NCBI GenBank assembly: GCA_902775345.1 | Contig: CACYLW010000007.1 | Coordinates: 160,096 to 224,095, forward strand | Direction: 5' to 3' | Source: an uncultured Eubacteriales bacterium | Lineage (GTDB): Bacteria > Bacillota > Clostridia > Peptostreptococcales > Anaerovoracaceae | DNA: 64,000 nucleotides | Made by a program: the position numbers and the translations under genes | In this document: positions 43,223 through 53,212 of the stretch, piece by piece | Layout: every line of letters starts with the position of its first letter | Position numbering within the stretch: position 1 is the first letter of the stretch | Notes under the pieces: generated by a model | The model's database searches: none | Told to the model about the DNA's origin: nothing | The model's input: the letters and a program-made list of their open reading frames with translations, nothing else

Positions 43223-43275
43223 CAATAGTATTATGTAATGGTGCTGTGTCTTTGTTTATCTCAAGACGCTTGATT

Positions 43276-43304
43276 ATATTAGCACGATTGCATAGTCGTG
43301 TCAA
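43276..43304 (-). promoter_or_regulatory. Promoter of the tRNA operon
   Basis: Perfect -35 TTGACA (43299-43304 read on minus), 17-bp spacer, -10 TAATAT (43276-43281). The spacer carries an inverted repeat, CACGA...TCGTG (43283-43300), of unknown meaning. Confidence 0.85.
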
Positions 43305-43321
43305 ATACTATTTTTTCTTTT

Positions 43322-43966
43322 TTAAATTCTTTTTTCAGGTGCAATATATCTGCCCAGTGTTACATTCTCGCTCAGCAGCACTGCTTTTCCCGATGTCATG
43401 TCAGAAACGGCTGATTTTAGCCTTTCTGTATCTTCCCTCGGACAGCTGATCACTGCACTGACCGAATCCGTATACTCGATATCTCCCAGGCTGAAGCCTC
43501 TGTCAGATGCGTAATTCGTTATTTTACTCAGATGCGTATAGTCGAATGAATACCTGAGAACAGAGCTTTCCTTTACGTCACACACGCCCGCTGCTTCTAT
43601 GCCCAGCTTTGCCGCATGCGTGTATGCCCTCGCTAATCCGCCTGTGCCGAGTTTTATTCCACCGAAGTATCTGGTTATCACTATTGCCACATTTGTCAGT
43701 CCCCCGGCCGTTATAAGCTTCAGAACAGGCATGCCCGACGTGCCCTGAGGCTCACCGTCGTCACTTGCCCACTGATGTTCGCTCCCTGCCCCGCATACGA
43801 ATGCAGGTACGTTGTGGGTCGCGTCCTTATACTTCTCTTTTATCCCGGCAATGAAAAGCCTCGCCTCCTCCGGCGTTTCCGCCGGGGAGACGTGAGCTAT
43901 GAAGCGCGACTTCTCGATTACATATTCGGCTTCGCCGTATTCATAAACGGATCTGTATAAAAACAT
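43322..43966 (-). CDS. YigZ/IMPACT family protein
   Basis: A 214-residue cytosolic protein of the YigZ (UPF0029/IMPACT) family. The N-terminal domain has KSRFIAHVSPAETPEEARLFI (about 19-39) cut by DATHNVPAFVCG (about 48-59), the SDDGEPQGTSGMPVL stretch (about 68-82) and VIVITRYFGGIKLGTGGLARAY (about 94-115), the family's most conserved part. The C-terminal DUF1949-type domain completes it. Possibly linked to translation control; the bacterial role is not known. It follows hslU by 10 bp and ends just before the tRNA operon promoter. Confidence 0.92.
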   Translation of the reverse strand: MFLYRSVYEYGEAEYVIEKSRFIAHVSPAETPEEARLFIAGIKEKYKDATHNVPAFVCGAGSEHQWASDDGEPQGTSGMPVLKLITAGGLTNVAIVITRYFGGIKLGTGGLARAYTHAAKLGIEAAGVCDVKESSVLRYSFDYTHLSKITNYASDRGFSLGDIEYTDSVSAVISCPREDTERLKSAVSDMTSGKAVLLSENVTLGRYIAPEKRI

Positions 43967-43976
43967 TCAGCCTCTT

Positions 43977-45404
43977 TTACAGGATGTACCTGTCCACATC
44001 GACTTCCTTTATCTTTTCTCCAAGCTTTTCGAGCACGTATTCCCTGTCGATATGAACTTCAGTCATTTCCGGATCAGGCAGATTATACGATACGTCCTCA
44101 AGGAGGATCTCAAGTATGGTGTGGAGCCTTCTGGCACCTATGTTCTCGGTTTCTTCGTTCATGAGATAAGCCAGATTGGCGATCTCATCGATAGCGTCAT
44201 CCGTGAACTCAACACTGACTCCTTCTGTCTCGAGCAGGGCCTTCTGCTGCTTTGTGACAGCATTCTCAGGCACTGTCAGGATCTTCTTGAAGTCCTCTTT
44301 GTCGAGATTGCTGAGTTCTACGTTGATAGGGAATCTTCCCTGGAGTTCCGGAATAAGGTCGCTCGGCTTTGAAACGTGGAACGCTCCGGCGCCGATGAAC
44401 AGCATGTGATCTGTCTTTACAGGGCCGTACTTGGTGTTCACTACGCTGCCTTCCACTATAGGCAGGATGTCTCTCTGAACACCTTCCCTGGATACGTCAG
44501 CACCCGATCTCATGCTGCTTCCCGATGCAATCTTATCGATCTCGTCGATGAAGATGATGCCGTTCTGCTCAGCATTCTGCAGTGCCTCGTCTGTCACCTG
44601 ATCCATGTCGATGAGTTTCTGGGCTTCCTGCTCCCTGAGAATACGTCTGGCATCGCTGACCTTGCATTTCTTTTTCTTTGTCTTTTTAGGCATCATGCTG
44701 TCAAAAATGTTGCCTATCGCTATCATGCCCTCGTTCTGGGTGTCAAGCTGGTTGGTCTTAGGGATGTCGTCGACCTCGATCTCTATGATGTGATCTTCGA
44801 GAAGGCCCGCGTGAAGCTGCTCTCTCACCTGATCTCTTGCCATCTTGATGTCGGCGAATTCCCTGCTGGATTCATACTCTCTCTGCTTATTTTCTTCGTA
44901 TTCCTGCTTCTGGGTCTTGTACCCGAGGTTTCCGAAGATGTTGCCGAGCTGTACGCCGCTGCTGGTCTCACTTTTCGGAGACGGAACTATCGACTTGACG
45001 ATAATATCTTCTGCTATAACATCCGCCATTTCCTTGTTTTCATCCATTCTTTTCTGCTTGCTGAGTCTCATGGATGCCTCGACAAGGTCTCTGATCATGG
45101 AATCCACATCGCGTCCTACGTATCCGACTTCAGTGAACTTTGTGGCTTCGACTTTTACGAACGGTGCGTCCATGAGTTTTGCAAGCCTGCGGGCGATCTC
45201 GGTCTTTCCTACTCCCGTAGGGCCCATCATCAGGATATTTTTAGGAGATATCTCTTCCCTCATCTCCTCAGAAAGAAGGCTTCTTCTGTAGCGGTTTCTC
45301 AGAGCGATTGCCACATATTTCTTTGCCTCATCCTGTCCGATTATGTACTTATCAAGCTCCGCAACTATCTGTTTCGGAGTCATGCTTTTGATGTTGTCTG
45401 CCAT
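43977..45404 (-). CDS. hslU: HslUV ATPase subunit
   Basis: This AAA+ unfoldase feeds substrates to HslV. 475 residues: the N-terminal [22 protein letters not shown] (about 8-29), Walker [12 protein letters not shown] (about 61-71), the pore motif [14 protein letters not shown] (about 93-106), the I domain (about 110-245; acidic and Lys-rich), Walker [11 protein letters not shown] (about 290-299) and the C-terminal [21 protein letters not shown] end, whose last residues dock in HslV. Follows hslV by 9 bp. Confidence 0.95.
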   Translation of the reverse strand: MADNIKSMTPKQIVAELDKYIIGQDEAKKYVAIALRNRYRRSLLSEEMREEISPKNILMMGPTGVGKTEIARRLAKLMDAPFVKVEATKFTEVGYVGRDVDSMIRDLVEASMRLSKQKRMDENKEMADVIAEDIIVKSIVPSPKSETSSGVQLGNIFGNLGYKTQKQEYEENKQREYESSREFADIKMARDQVREQLHAGLLEDHIIEIEVDDIPKTNQLDTQNEGMIAIGNIFDSMMPKKTKKKKCKVSDARRILREQEAQKLIDMDQVTDEALQNAEQNGIIFIDEIDKIASGSSMRSGADVSREGVQRDILPIVEGSVVNTKYGPVKTDHMLFIGAGAFHVSKPSDLIPELQGRFPINVELSNLDKEDFKKILTVPENAVTKQQKALLETEGVSVEFTDDAIDEIANLAYLMNEETENIGARRLHTILEILLEDVSYNLPDPEMTEVHIDREYVLEKLGEKIKEVDVDRYIL

Positions 45405-45413
45405 GATCTCCTC

Positions 45414-45953
45414 CTAAAGCTTTTCTACCGAAATGTTGTTGTTAGTGTAAACGCAGATGTTTGAAGCGATCTCGAGCGATTTTCTTACTATGGACTCTGC
45501 ATCCAGATCCGTATTCTCAAAAAGCGCCACAGCTGCGGAATACGCGTAGTTTCCGCCCGATCCGATGGCTACTACATCCTTGTCCGGAGAGATGACTTCT
45601 CCGTTACCGGATATAACGAGCAGGTCGTTCTCGTCCGCAACTATCATAAGAGCTTCGAGGCTTCTCATGCCCTTGTCCGATCTCCAGTACTGAGCCAGGT
45701 CTACTGCAGCTCTTTTTAGATTGCCTGCATGCTCTCCGAGCTTGTTTTCAAATTTCTCGGTAAGCGAAAACGCGTCTGCAACAGAGCCCGCAAATCCTGT
45801 GAGCACCTTGTCCTTATATATTTTCTTTACTTTCTTTGCGCCGTTCTTCATGATGGTGGTCTCACCCATCGTTACCTGTCCGTCACCGCCGATGGCGATG
45901 TCTCCGCCCGGTCTTCTGACTGCGCAGATGGTTGTTGCATGAAACTGTATCAT
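45414..45953 (-). CDS. hslV: HslUV peptidase subunit
   Basis: Threonine peptidase of the HslUV complex, 179 residues. The propeptide MIQFHA is followed by TTICAVRR, so Thr7 is the likely catalytic nucleophile after processing. GGDGQVTMG (about 22-30), [12 protein letters not shown] and the C-terminal AIGSGGNYA motif (about 130-138) are typical. Some family members have Ser at this position; here it is Thr. The start overlaps the topA stop (ATGA). Confidence 0.95.
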   Translation of the reverse strand: MIQFHATTICAVRRPGGDIAIGGDGQVTMGETTIMKNGAKKVKKIYKDKVLTGFAGSVADAFSLTEKFENKLGEHAGNLKRAAVDLAQYWRSDKGMRSLEALMIVADENDLLVISGNGEVISPDKDVVAIGSGGNYAYSAAVALFENTDLDAESIVRKSLEIASNICVYTNNNISVEKL

Positions 45954-48040
45954 TTCTTTTTCTCCTTATATTTGCATTCAGGGTTGGAGCACTTTACAGT
46001 ACCGTTTTTACCTTTGGACTTGACCAGCATGGATCCGCAGTCCGGGCACATGTCCCCTGTAGGCTTGTCCCAGAACACCACATCACACTCAGGATAGCCG
46101 CTGCATCCGTAGAACAGCTTGCCGGACTTGCGTCCTTTCTTTTCGATGATCTCCTTGCCGCACTTCGGGCATCTGACGCCTGTCGACTTAACGATAGGCT
46201 TGGTATTCTTGCACTCAGGATAGCCCGTACATGCAAGGAATCTGCCGAATCGTCCTTCCTTTATGGCCATCGGCTTGCCGCAGATCTCGCACACCTCATC
46301 AGAAAGCACTACTTCCTTCTCAATGCGCTCCACCTCTCTGTCAGCCACTTTCAGTTCTTCGCTGAAACCCTTGTAGAAATCAGCTATGACGCTCTTCCAG
46401 TTCTTCTCGCCGAGTTCCACGCTGTCGAGGTTGTCTTCCATCTCGCCTGTGAACTTCACATCCACGATATCCGAGAAATATACCTGCAGTATACCTATGA
46501 CATCAAATCCGAGTTTTGTCGGCTCCAGGGCCTTTTTAACGCGTTTGATGTACTTTCTGTTCACAAGCACAGATATGATCGAAGCGTATGTACTTGGTCT
46601 TCCGATGTTTTTCTCTTCCATCTCCTTGACAAGGCTCGCTTCAGTGTACCTTGCCGGCGGCTGGGTGAACTTCTGCTCTTTGATGAGATTTTCGAGGTCG
46701 AGCACCTGACCCTCAGCAAGTTCAGGGATGTTTACTTCACCCTCAGGAGCGGATGTCTTGTAGACTTTCTTCCATCCTTCAAAGGTCATGTGCGATCCGT
46801 TCGCCTTGAACTGATATCTGCCGTTATCGATAAGTACCTGCATTGTATCGAATTCAGCCGCTGCCATGCGCGATGCGACGAATCTCTTCCAGATAAGATC
46901 GTATAATTTGTACTGATCCTGTGTGAGAGAGTCCTTTATCATGGAAGGCTCAAGCGTCACGTCCGACGGCCTGATCGCCTCGTGGGCATCCTGCATGGCC
47001 TTGTTCCTGTTGGAGAAAACATTGTTGCCAACATATCCGGCACCGTACTTTTCACTTATATATGCCGAAGCTGCTGCTACAGCCTGCTCAGAAACCCTTA
47101 CGGAGTCTGTCCTGATGTAAGTGACCAGACCTCTCGCCCCGATGCCCTTGAGGTTCACGCCTTCATACAGCTGCTGAGCAATCTGCATCGTCTTACTGGT
47201 CTGGAACCCCAGCTTTATCGAAGCATCCTGCTGCATGCTGGAAGTAGTGAAAGGCGCGTAAGGCTTTGTCTTTCTTTTGCCCGCCTTTATGGAGCTTACT
47301 TTGTATTCGCCCTTGCCGAGTTCCTCTTCAATGGCATCAGCAGCCTCTTTGTTCTTTACCGAGGCTTTTCTTCCGCCGATTTTGTTGAGCTCAGCTACGA
47401 AGCCATCGCCGAAATCAGCGGCAATTCGCCAGTATTCCTCAGGTATGAAGTCGAGTATCTCGCGCTCTCTGTCGCAGATGATCTTGAGTGCGGCTGACTG
47501 CACACGTCCTGCCGAGAGTCCCCATGCGACCTTTTTCCAGAGCAGCGGGCTTATCTGATATCCGACCAGCCTGTCAAGGACTCTTCTGGCCTGCTGTGCA
47601 TCAACGAGGCCGGTATCGATCGCGCGCGGCTCCTTGATAGCTTCCTGAACGGTCTTATTGTTGATCTCATTGAACATGACGCGGCATTTCGTATCAGGAT
47701 CGATGTCCAGTATGTGCGCGAGATGCCATGAGATGGCTTCTCCTTCGCGGTCAGGGTCGGTTGCCAGCAGGACCTTGGAAGCTGCCGCCGCTTCCTTTTT
47801 TATCTCCTTGATGGTATCGCCCTTCCCCCTGATATTTATGTATTCCGGTTCGAAGTTATCAGCTACATCGACACCGAGCCTGCTCTTCGGAAGATCTCTT
47901 ACATGGCCTACCGATGCGATCACTTTGTATCTTGAACCTAGGTATTTGCTTATTATCTTTGCCTTTGACGGCGACTCTACAACCAGCAGTGTTTTTTTGG
48001 CTTTTGCCGGTGCTTTTGTCGCTTTCTTTGCAGTTGCCAT
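45950..48040 (-). CDS. topA: DNA topoisomerase I
   Basis: Relaxes negative supercoils via a tyrosyl-DNA intermediate. 696 residues. The N-terminal TOPRIM domain has [16 protein letters not shown] (about 20-35) and DPDREGEAI (about 94-102). The active-site tyrosine lies in [15 protein letters not shown] (about 299-313). The C-terminus carries three zinc ribbons with paired CxxC (about 575-690), the last closing with a Lys-rich end. A Lys/Ala-rich extension of about 15 residues precedes TOPRIM. In Bacillus trmFO and xerC separate topA and hslV; here they are directly linked. Confidence 0.95.
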   Translation of the reverse strand: MATAKKATKAPAKAKKTLLVVESPSKAKIISKYLGSRYKVIASVGHVRDLPKSRLGVDVADNFEPEYINIRGKGDTIKEIKKEAAAASKVLLATDPDREGEAISWHLAHILDIDPDTKCRVMFNEINNKTVQEAIKEPRAIDTGLVDAQQARRVLDRLVGYQISPLLWKKVAWGLSAGRVQSAALKIICDREREILDFIPEEYWRIAADFGDGFVAELNKIGGRKASVKNKEAADAIEEELGKGEYKVSSIKAGKRKTKPYAPFTTSSMQQDASIKLGFQTSKTMQIAQQLYEGVNLKGIGARGLVTYIRTDSVRVSEQAVAAASAYISEKYGAGYVGNNVFSNRNKAMQDAHEAIRPSDVTLEPSMIKDSLTQDQYKLYDLIWKRFVASRMAAAEFDTMQVLIDNGRYQFKANGSHMTFEGWKKVYKTSAPEGEVNIPELAEGQVLDLENLIKEQKFTQPPARYTEASLVKEMEEKNIGRPSTYASIISVLVNRKYIKRVKKALEPTKLGFDVIGILQVYFSDIVDVKFTGEMEDNLDSVELGEKNWKSVIADFYKGFSEELKVADREVERIEKEVVLSDEVCEICGKPMAIKEGRFGRFLACTGYPECKNTKPIVKSTGVRCPKCGKEIIEKKGRKSGKLFYGCSGYPECDVVFWDKPTGDMCPDCGSMLVKSKGKNGTVKCSNPECKYKEKKK

Positions 48041-48145
48041 TAACTTCTCCTTATTATATATAATGTAGATTTTTTACAATTTGAAACTTTAGCATATTAT
48101 ACATATGTGTTACAAGTGGTTTTTTCTTCACATTTACGGCTAAGT

Positions 48146-49009
48146 TTACCTGCTCAGATATATTCTCCCGGCGTATGATTCGATTACGCCCTTTATTTCC
48201 ATGACTGTTACCAGCGAATTTGCGAGCCCGGGACTGAATCCCGTACCGCTGATTATCTCCTCCATGGTCGCTCCGCTCATCTGCCTTACGACATCAAATA
48301 CTTTCATTTCGTCCGGCTCAAGATCGCAGTTCAGCGAATCGGTTTTCTTCGGCATTGCGCCGATGTCTCTTATCATGTCGTCTATTATGATAAGCGGTAC
48401 AGCTCCGTCTCTTATGAGAAGATTGCAGCCTATGCTGGTCTGGCTGTTTATGTTGCCTGGTACTGCATATACCGTGCGTCCCTGCTCGATCGCGTGCTTC
48501 GCTGTTATAAGAGAGCCGCTGTTCAGTCCTGCTTCCACGACCACCAGCGCTTCAGACAGTCCGCTGATTATCCGGTTTCTTTCCGGAAAGCTCCATTTTG
48601 TACCTGGCTCTCCTGGAGGATATTCGCTTACGACGAGCCCGCCATTATCAAGGCCCCTGCGCATGAGACTGCGGTTCCGCTGCGGTGTCATGCAGTCTAT
48701 CCCGCTGCCCAGCACCCCTATGACCTTTCCGTCAGCTTCAAGCGCTCCCTCATGGGAATACCCGTCTATGCCAAGGGCAAGTCCGGAGGTCACGACTATT
48801 CCGCTTTCCGCAAGTCTCCGGCCTATCATCAGAGCCACGTTCTTTCCGTATACGGTGTTTTTCCTTGCGCCTACTACTCCTATGGATCTCTCATTCAGAA
48901 GATCTGTGTTGCCCGTGCAGTACAGCTGTTTCGGCGGGTCCGGTATCTCACGCAGCCTGGCCGGGTATTCCACCGAATCCATATCTATCCTTACTGTGTC
49001 CATCATCAT
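48146..49009 (-). CDS. dprA: DNA processing protein DprA
   Basis: DprA loads RecA onto incoming single-stranded DNA during transformation. 287 residues from the first of three consecutive ATGs (49009), eight bases after GGAG. The Rossmann-like core shows VGARKNTVYGKN (about 46-57), VVTSGLALGIDGYSHEGAL (about 72-90), VLGSGIDCMTP and FPERNRIISGLSEALVVVEA (about 142-161). The C-terminal winged-helix part has EEIISGTGFSPGLANSLVTV. The N-terminal SAM domain of long DprA proteins is absent. It begins 4 bp after the comM stop. Confidence 0.93.
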   Translation of the reverse strand: MMMDTVRIDMDSVEYPARLREIPDPPKQLYCTGNTDLLNERSIGVVGARKNTVYGKNVALMIGRRLAESGIVVTSGLALGIDGYSHEGALEADGKVIGVLGSGIDCMTPQRNRSLMRRGLDNGGLVVSEYPPGEPGTKWSFPERNRIISGLSEALVVVEAGLNSGSLITAKHAIEQGRTVYAVPGNINSQTSIGCNLLIRDGAVPLIIIDDMIRDIGAMPKKTDSLNCDLEPDEMKVFDVVRQMSGATMEEIISGTGFSPGLANSLVTVMEIKGVIESYAGRIYLSR

Positions 49010-49013
49010 CTGA

Positions 49014-50564
49014 TCACTCCTGCAATCTGTATCCCAGCGCCTCGGCAAGGTGCTCCGTTTTTATGTCTTCGCTTTCATCCAGGTCAGCTATGGTCCTTGC
49101 GACCTTAAGCGTCCTGTTGTATCCCCTTGGTGACATGACGAATGATTTGTACGCTCTGCTCATGAACTTTGTCTCTTCATGCCCCAGCCGGCAGTGCTTT
49201 TCAAGCTCGTGGTCCGGTATATCCGAATTGAAGATACGGCGGCCTCTTTCGCAGGCAAACGCCAGTGCCTTCTCCACCTGATCTCTCATGTCTCTTGTCG
49301 TAAGACCTTTACTTCCTCCTGTGAGTTCACTGTATCCGACCTTTTCCATCGTTATTTTCATATCTATGCGGTCCATTATGGGACCACTCAGCTTGCGCCT
49401 GTATCTCTCAAGGTCAGCCTGTGTACATGTGCACTCCCGGTCCGGATCTCCCAGAAATCCGCACGGACAGGGGTTTGCAGCCATTACCACCTGAAAGTTG
49501 CATGGAAAGGTGAATGCCTCACCTTTTCTGAAATGCGTGATCTGTTTTTCTTCCAGTGGTATGCGAAGCGATTCGATCACTTCCCTTTTGAACTCACATA
49601 TCTCATCAAGAAACAGCACCCCGTTATGTGCCAGTGTTATCTCTCCGGGCACGGGATATGAACCGCCTCCCACCATTCCCGCTTTTCCTATGGTATGATG
49701 CGGAGCCCTGAAAGGCCGTTTATATTTCATGTATATGCTGTCTGAACCACGGCCTGCGACCGATCGCACTATCGCCGTTTCAAGAAGTTCGCGATCGGTC
49801 ATCGCGGGCATCACGCCGCTCATCCTGCCCGCGATCATGGTCTTTCCGCATCCCGGGCTTCCGACCATGAGCAGGCCGTGCCTTCCTGCTGCAGCTATAA
49901 CAACAGCTCTTTTGGCATTCTCCTGCCCCGCTATGTCGGCAAAGTCAGGATCTCCTTCCGGCATGTCATGACCGGCTTGCATTATGTCTCCGGCATTATA
50001 TGGTTTAACTTTGCATACGAGTTCTCCTGATCCGGCTTTTGACGCTGCCTCCTCGGGATCCATGGACAAGAGCATCGCGCATTCCCTCAGACTGGTAACA
50101 GCATAATTATTTCCTCCTGCAACAGACGCCTCGCTCCTGTTTGCCTCCGGCACGATGATACCTTTGAGCCCTATGTCGTTCATGTGCAGTATCATTGGGA
50201 GCGCGCCTTCTACACCCAGTACCCTTCCGTCAAGTGCCAGCTCACCTATTATCCCCCATTTATCGAGCATGCGTGATCTTATGCATCCCTCGCTCGCCAG
50301 TATCCCTGCAGCGATCGGAAGATCGAGACAGCTTGAGTTTTTACGCAGGCTCGCAGGTGTCAGATTCACCGTTATGCGTCCTTTTGGAAACTCATAGCCT
50401 GAATTGATTATCGCGTTCCTTATCCTTTCACGTGATTCCATTACCATGGTAGATGCCAGTCCTGTCATTCCGATGCCCGGCAGGCCTCTCGTTATGTCTG
50501 TTTCTACAAAAACTTCTCTTCCTTCTATTCCCATACAAACTGCTGATCTTGTTCTGCTGTACAT
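49014..50564 (-). CDS. ComM/YifB family Mg-chelatase-like AAA ATPase
   Basis: 516 residues. The N-terminal Lon-like domain has the family start with FVETDITRGLPGIGMTGLAS (about 19-38). The AAA+ module has GSPGCGKTMIAGRM (about 222-235), ERELLE-like motif, PFRAPHHT and LFLDEICEFKREVIESLR (about 304-321). The C-terminal Mg-chelatase helical domain contains SPRGYNRTLKVARTIADL. ComM is a hexameric helicase that helps branch migration in natural transformation in Gram-negatives. Located with dprA and comEC-type genes, that role is plausible here. Confidence 0.92.
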   Translation of the reverse strand: MYSRTRSAVCMGIEGREVFVETDITRGLPGIGMTGLASTMVMESRERIRNAIINSGYEFPKGRITVNLTPASLRKNSSCLDLPIAAGILASEGCIRSRMLDKWGIIGELALDGRVLGVEGALPMILHMNDIGLKGIIVPEANRSEASVAGGNNYAVTSLRECAMLLSMDPEEAASKAGSGELVCKVKPYNAGDIMQAGHDMPEGDPDFADIAGQENAKRAVVIAAAGRHGLLMVGSPGCGKTMIAGRMSGVMPAMTDRELLETAIVRSVAGRGSDSIYMKYKRPFRAPHHTIGKAGMVGGGSYPVPGEITLAHNGVLFLDEICEFKREVIESLRIPLEEKQITHFRKGEAFTFPCNFQVVMAANPCPCGFLGDPDRECTCTQADLERYRRKLSGPIMDRIDMKITMEKVGYSELTGGSKGLTTRDMRDQVEKALAFACERGRRIFNSDIPDHELEKHCRLGHEETKFMSRAYKSFVMSPRGYNRTLKVARTIADLDESEDIKTEHLAEALGYRLQE

Positions 50565-50572
50565 GACTCACC

Positions 50573-50905
50573 TCACATGCAGTTTTCAATCAGCTCGGTC
50601 ATTATTTCATACACATCAAAGGATATTTTGTTCCACTGCATCCTGCGTCCCTGCAGGTATTGCCCCGCCGCTCTTTTTATGTGCTGCTGCTTTGCCGATG
50701 TTACAGACTCGGAAGGATATCCGTACTGATTCCCGTTCCTTGTCTTCACCTCAACAAAATGAAGTACGCCGTCCTTTATTGCGATGATGTCGATCTCTCC
50801 CGCTTTCGTTCTGTAATTCCTTTCGATCACTTTATAGCCTGAATTCGTCAGAAGATCGGCTGCAAAATTCTCCCCTATATCGCCTACGTTTTTTCTGTAT
50901 CTCAT
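50573..50905 (-). CDS. YraN family nuclease-like protein
   Basis: A 110-residue protein with a restriction-endonuclease-like fold. Visible elements are GENFAADLLTNSGYKVIERN (about 10-29), AGEIDIIAIKDG (about 36-47) and FVEVKTRNG (about 51-59); together these give the GEID...EVK metal-binding core. The family is conserved and of unknown function, usually beside comM/dprA as here (8 bp to comM). Start ATG 50905 follows AGGAGG. Confidence 0.92.
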   Translation of the reverse strand: MRYRKNVGDIGENFAADLLTNSGYKVIERNYRTKAGEIDIIAIKDGVLHFVEVKTRNGNQYGYPSESVTSAKQQHIKRAAGQYLQGRRMQWNKISFDVYEIMTELIENCM

Positions 50906-50984
50906 TTTTCAGCACCTCCTTTTTTATTGTGTGATTATGGTAACAACAAGGCCTGAAACTGTCGAACAACAGAAGCACTTAAAA

Positions 50985-51015
50985 CAACAAAAAATGACCT
51001 TTTTCAGGTCATTTT
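50985..51015 (-). terminator. Terminator after the HAD phosphatase gene
   Basis: Perfect 10-bp stem AAAATGACCT/AGGTCATTTT with a 5-nt loop; on the minus strand TTTTTTGTTG follows. It could also act on the plus strand (TTTTC). Confidence 0.8.
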
Positions 51016-51041
51016 CACGGTTTTTTGATTTAGGCCATGAG

Positions 51042-51896
51042 TCAGCGCTTCAGAACGAATTTTTCTATTGCAAGAGCTACTCCGTCATCGTCGTTGCTGG
51101 CCGTTATGTAATCGGCATGATCCTTCAGACCTCCCCATGCATTCGCTACCGCAACGCCGATCCCTGCAAGTTCGAGCATCGCCATATCGTTAGGAGCGTC
51201 GCCGCAGCACATGAGTTCATCCGTGCTGATCCCGAGCCGGTCCGTCAGCCACAGCAGAGCCGTCTTCTTGCTGGTATTAGGCCCGCCGATCTCCAGGTTG
51301 TTTATAAATGAAGAAGTAACATTCGCATTCTCGATCGCGCAGACTTTCGGCTTTGACTCTACCAGGAGTTCAAGCGTCTGAAATATGAGATTAACGTTCT
51401 CCACCTCATGCCTGTGCTCCATCATCAGCGCTGTAACGTCAGGCACCGGTTTTCTGCTCCAGATGACATACTCAGCGTTCCTGTATGGGCATCCGTTCTC
51501 CTTGACGTCATTGTAATATGACTCATCCACATATGCCTTGCCGTTGATGAAGACTTCCATGTCTGCGCCGGTTTCAGCCTTGAGTTCTGCAACCCTTTCA
51601 ACAGCTTGCGGATCAAGAAAATCGCTGTAGATCTGCTCACCGCTGTTCATACGGTTAACATGGGCACCGTTTGAAGTAATGGCATACTCAATACCGGACA
51701 CATCCTTTATATGCTTCGGAAGGGATGCGTAGGAGCGGCCTGTTGACACGACGATATGTACGCCGGCTGCAGCAGCATCCTCAAGCGTACCGACGGTCCG
51801 TACGGAAATACCTCCGGTGCTGTCAAATGTGGTCCCGTCCAGATCGAGCGCAACCATTTTTATCGTCTTTTTTAAAAGATCTGCTTCACTTTTCAT
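51042..51896 (-). CDS. Cof-type HAD-IIB hydrolase
   Basis: A 284-residue haloacid dehalogenase-like phosphatase, type IIB cap. Motif I DLDGTTFDS (about 17-25) has both aspartates, motif II is VVSTGRSY (about 49-56), motif III Lys is near 214, and motif IV GDAPNDMAML (about 238-247) is intact. Likely dephosphorylates small sugar or nucleotide phosphates; the substrate cannot be told. The ATG at 51896 lacks a good ribosome site. An unpaired cysteine in MCCGDAPND is normal for this family. Confidence 0.9.
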   Translation of the reverse strand: MKSEADLLKKTIKMVALDLDGTTFDSTGGISVRTVGTLEDAAAAGVHIVVSTGRSYASLPKHIKDVSGIEYAITSNGAHVNRMNSGEQIYSDFLDPQAVERVAELKAETGADMEVFINGKAYVDESYYNDVKENGCPYRNAEYVIWSRKPVPDVTALMMEHRHEVENVNLIFQTLELLVESKPKVCAIENANVTSSFINNLEIGGPNTSKKTALLWLTDRLGISTDELMCCGDAPNDMAMLELAGIGVAVANAWGGLKDHADYITASNDDDGVALAIEKFVLKR

Positions 51897-51911
51897 AATC
51901 AAAATCAGTAA

Positions 51912-51940
51912 ATAGCCGCACCCTAAAGGATGCGGCTGTT
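51912..51940 (-). terminator. Weak hairpin after rpsA
   Basis: AGCCGCA/TGCGGCT stem with a 10-nt loop; only ATTTACTGATTTT follows on the minus strand, so termination is probably partial. Confidence 0.45.
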
Positions 51941-51972
51941 TGGTTCATATTGATGGAAAAACAGAATATTGA

Positions 51973-53118
51973 TTATTCCTCTTCCTTAGCCTCTTCTGCA
52001 GGAGCTTCTTCTGCTGCAGGTTCTTCTGCAGGGAGAGTAGCCTTGATGCTCAGGCTGATTCTTCTCTTATCAGGATCGATCTCCATGATCTTGACATTGA
52101 CTGTCTCACCAACTTTGAGCTCGTCGAATACGTTCTCGACTCTCTTGTTAGCGATCTCGGAGATGTGTACGAGTCCGTCGAGACCTGCCTCGAGTTCTAC
52201 GAATGCGCCGTAATCCTTGATCTGAACTACCTTGCCCTCGAGAACATCGCCTACCTGATACTTCTCGCCTACGAGTGTCCATGGCTCAGGCTGAGTCTGC
52301 TTGAGGCCCAGGCTGATCTTGCCCTTCTCTTCGTTGAGTGAGAGGATCTTAACATTGATGATGTCACCGATCTTGAGAACTTCTTCAGGATGTTTGAGTT
52401 TGCCCCAGGAGATCTCAGAGATGTGGAGAAGTCCATCGACTCCGCCTATGTCTACGAACGCGCCGTAGTCAGTGAATCTCATTACCTTACCTTCAACAAT
52501 GTCGCCGACATTCAGATTCTCCCAGATCTCAGCTACAGCCTTGCGCTTCTCATCAACCAATATGGCCTTTCTTGAGAATACTGCTCTGTTACGCTTGGTA
52601 TCTACTCTGATAACTCTGACATCGAAAGTCTGACCGAGGAACTCTTCTGCGTTTTCGACGTACCTGTCGGAAAGCTGCGACATAGGAATGAAGCCTGTGA
52701 TCTCCTTGTAAGCTGCGATGACACCGCCGTTCACTGCTCTTGTGAGTGTGACAGTGATGTTCTCTCTGTTTTCCATCGCTGCTTCAAGCTCTGCGTAGTT
52801 CTCTACAGCCACAAGTCTCTTTGTTGAAAGCATGATGCCGCCTTCACCATCATCAGACTTGATGACCTTTGCCTTGATCTCGTCCCCTACCTTGTACAGG
52901 TCTGCGAGAGTCTGGCCCTCTTCCATTGCAACCTCGTCTGACCTTAAGATACCATCCTTCTTGCAGCCCATGTTGACGATGACGGAATCGCTCATTACTT
53001 GATCGACTTTGCCATCAATAATATCGCCAGGCTTTGGTAAACGTAAAGATTTCTCAATGTCATCCATGAAATCCATCATTGGATTCTGTTCCATACTTTT
53101 GTTGACATTTTCGCTCAT
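51973..53118 (-). CDS. rpsA: S1 RNA-binding protein (ribosomal protein S1-like)
   Basis: 381 residues with four S1 domains (approximately 30-100, 115-185, 200-270 and 285-355), the last two best conserved with [17 protein letters not shown] and [17 protein letters not shown]. An acidic Ala/Glu tail ends the protein. In many Clostridia this module is fused behind IspH. Here the frame continues upstream of ATG 53118 into [13 protein letters not shown], the IspH C-terminus, back to 53235, but the IspH frame proper stops earlier. I therefore start at ATG 53118, with AAGGAGG 11 bases upstream inside the old IspH codons. The role is probably mRNA binding in translation. Confidence 0.9.
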   Translation of the reverse strand: MSENVNKSMEQNPMMDFMDDIEKSLRLPKPGDIIDGKVDQVMSDSVIVNMGCKKDGILRSDEVAMEEGQTLADLYKVGDEIKAKVIKSDDGEGGIMLSTKRLVAVENYAELEAAMENRENITVTLTRAVNGGVIAAYKEITGFIPMSQLSDRYVENAEEFLGQTFDVRVIRVDTKRNRAVFSRKAILVDEKRKAVAEIWENLNVGDIVEGKVMRFTDYGAFVDIGGVDGLLHISEISWGKLKHPEEVLKIGDIINVKILSLNEEKGKISLGLKQTQPEPWTLVGEKYQVGDVLEGKVVQIKDYGAFVELEAGLDGLVHISEIANKRVENVFDELKVGETVNVKIMEIDPDKRRISLSIKATLPAEEPAAEEAPAEEAKEEE

Positions 53119-53176
53119 GTGGGAAATAACCTCCTTGATAATCCACTCGGGCGTCGAAGCGCCCGCTATGCAACCA

Positions 53177-53205
53177 ATTTTAGTATATTTTGTCAACCTA
53201 TTCAA
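53177..53205 (-). promoter_or_regulatory. Possible promoter for rpsA in the ispH scar
   Basis: On the minus strand TTGAAT (53200-53205), 17-bp spacer, TAAAAT (53177-53182). It lies in the AT-rich stretch where IspH codons are missing. It may be coincidental. Confidence 0.4.
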
Positions 53206-53212
53206 CAGTAAA

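Noticed and set aside
44376-45464. 362-codon open frame opposite hslU
   Set aside because: Long only because hslU codon use leaves the opposite strand open; no ribosome site and no recognisable motif.
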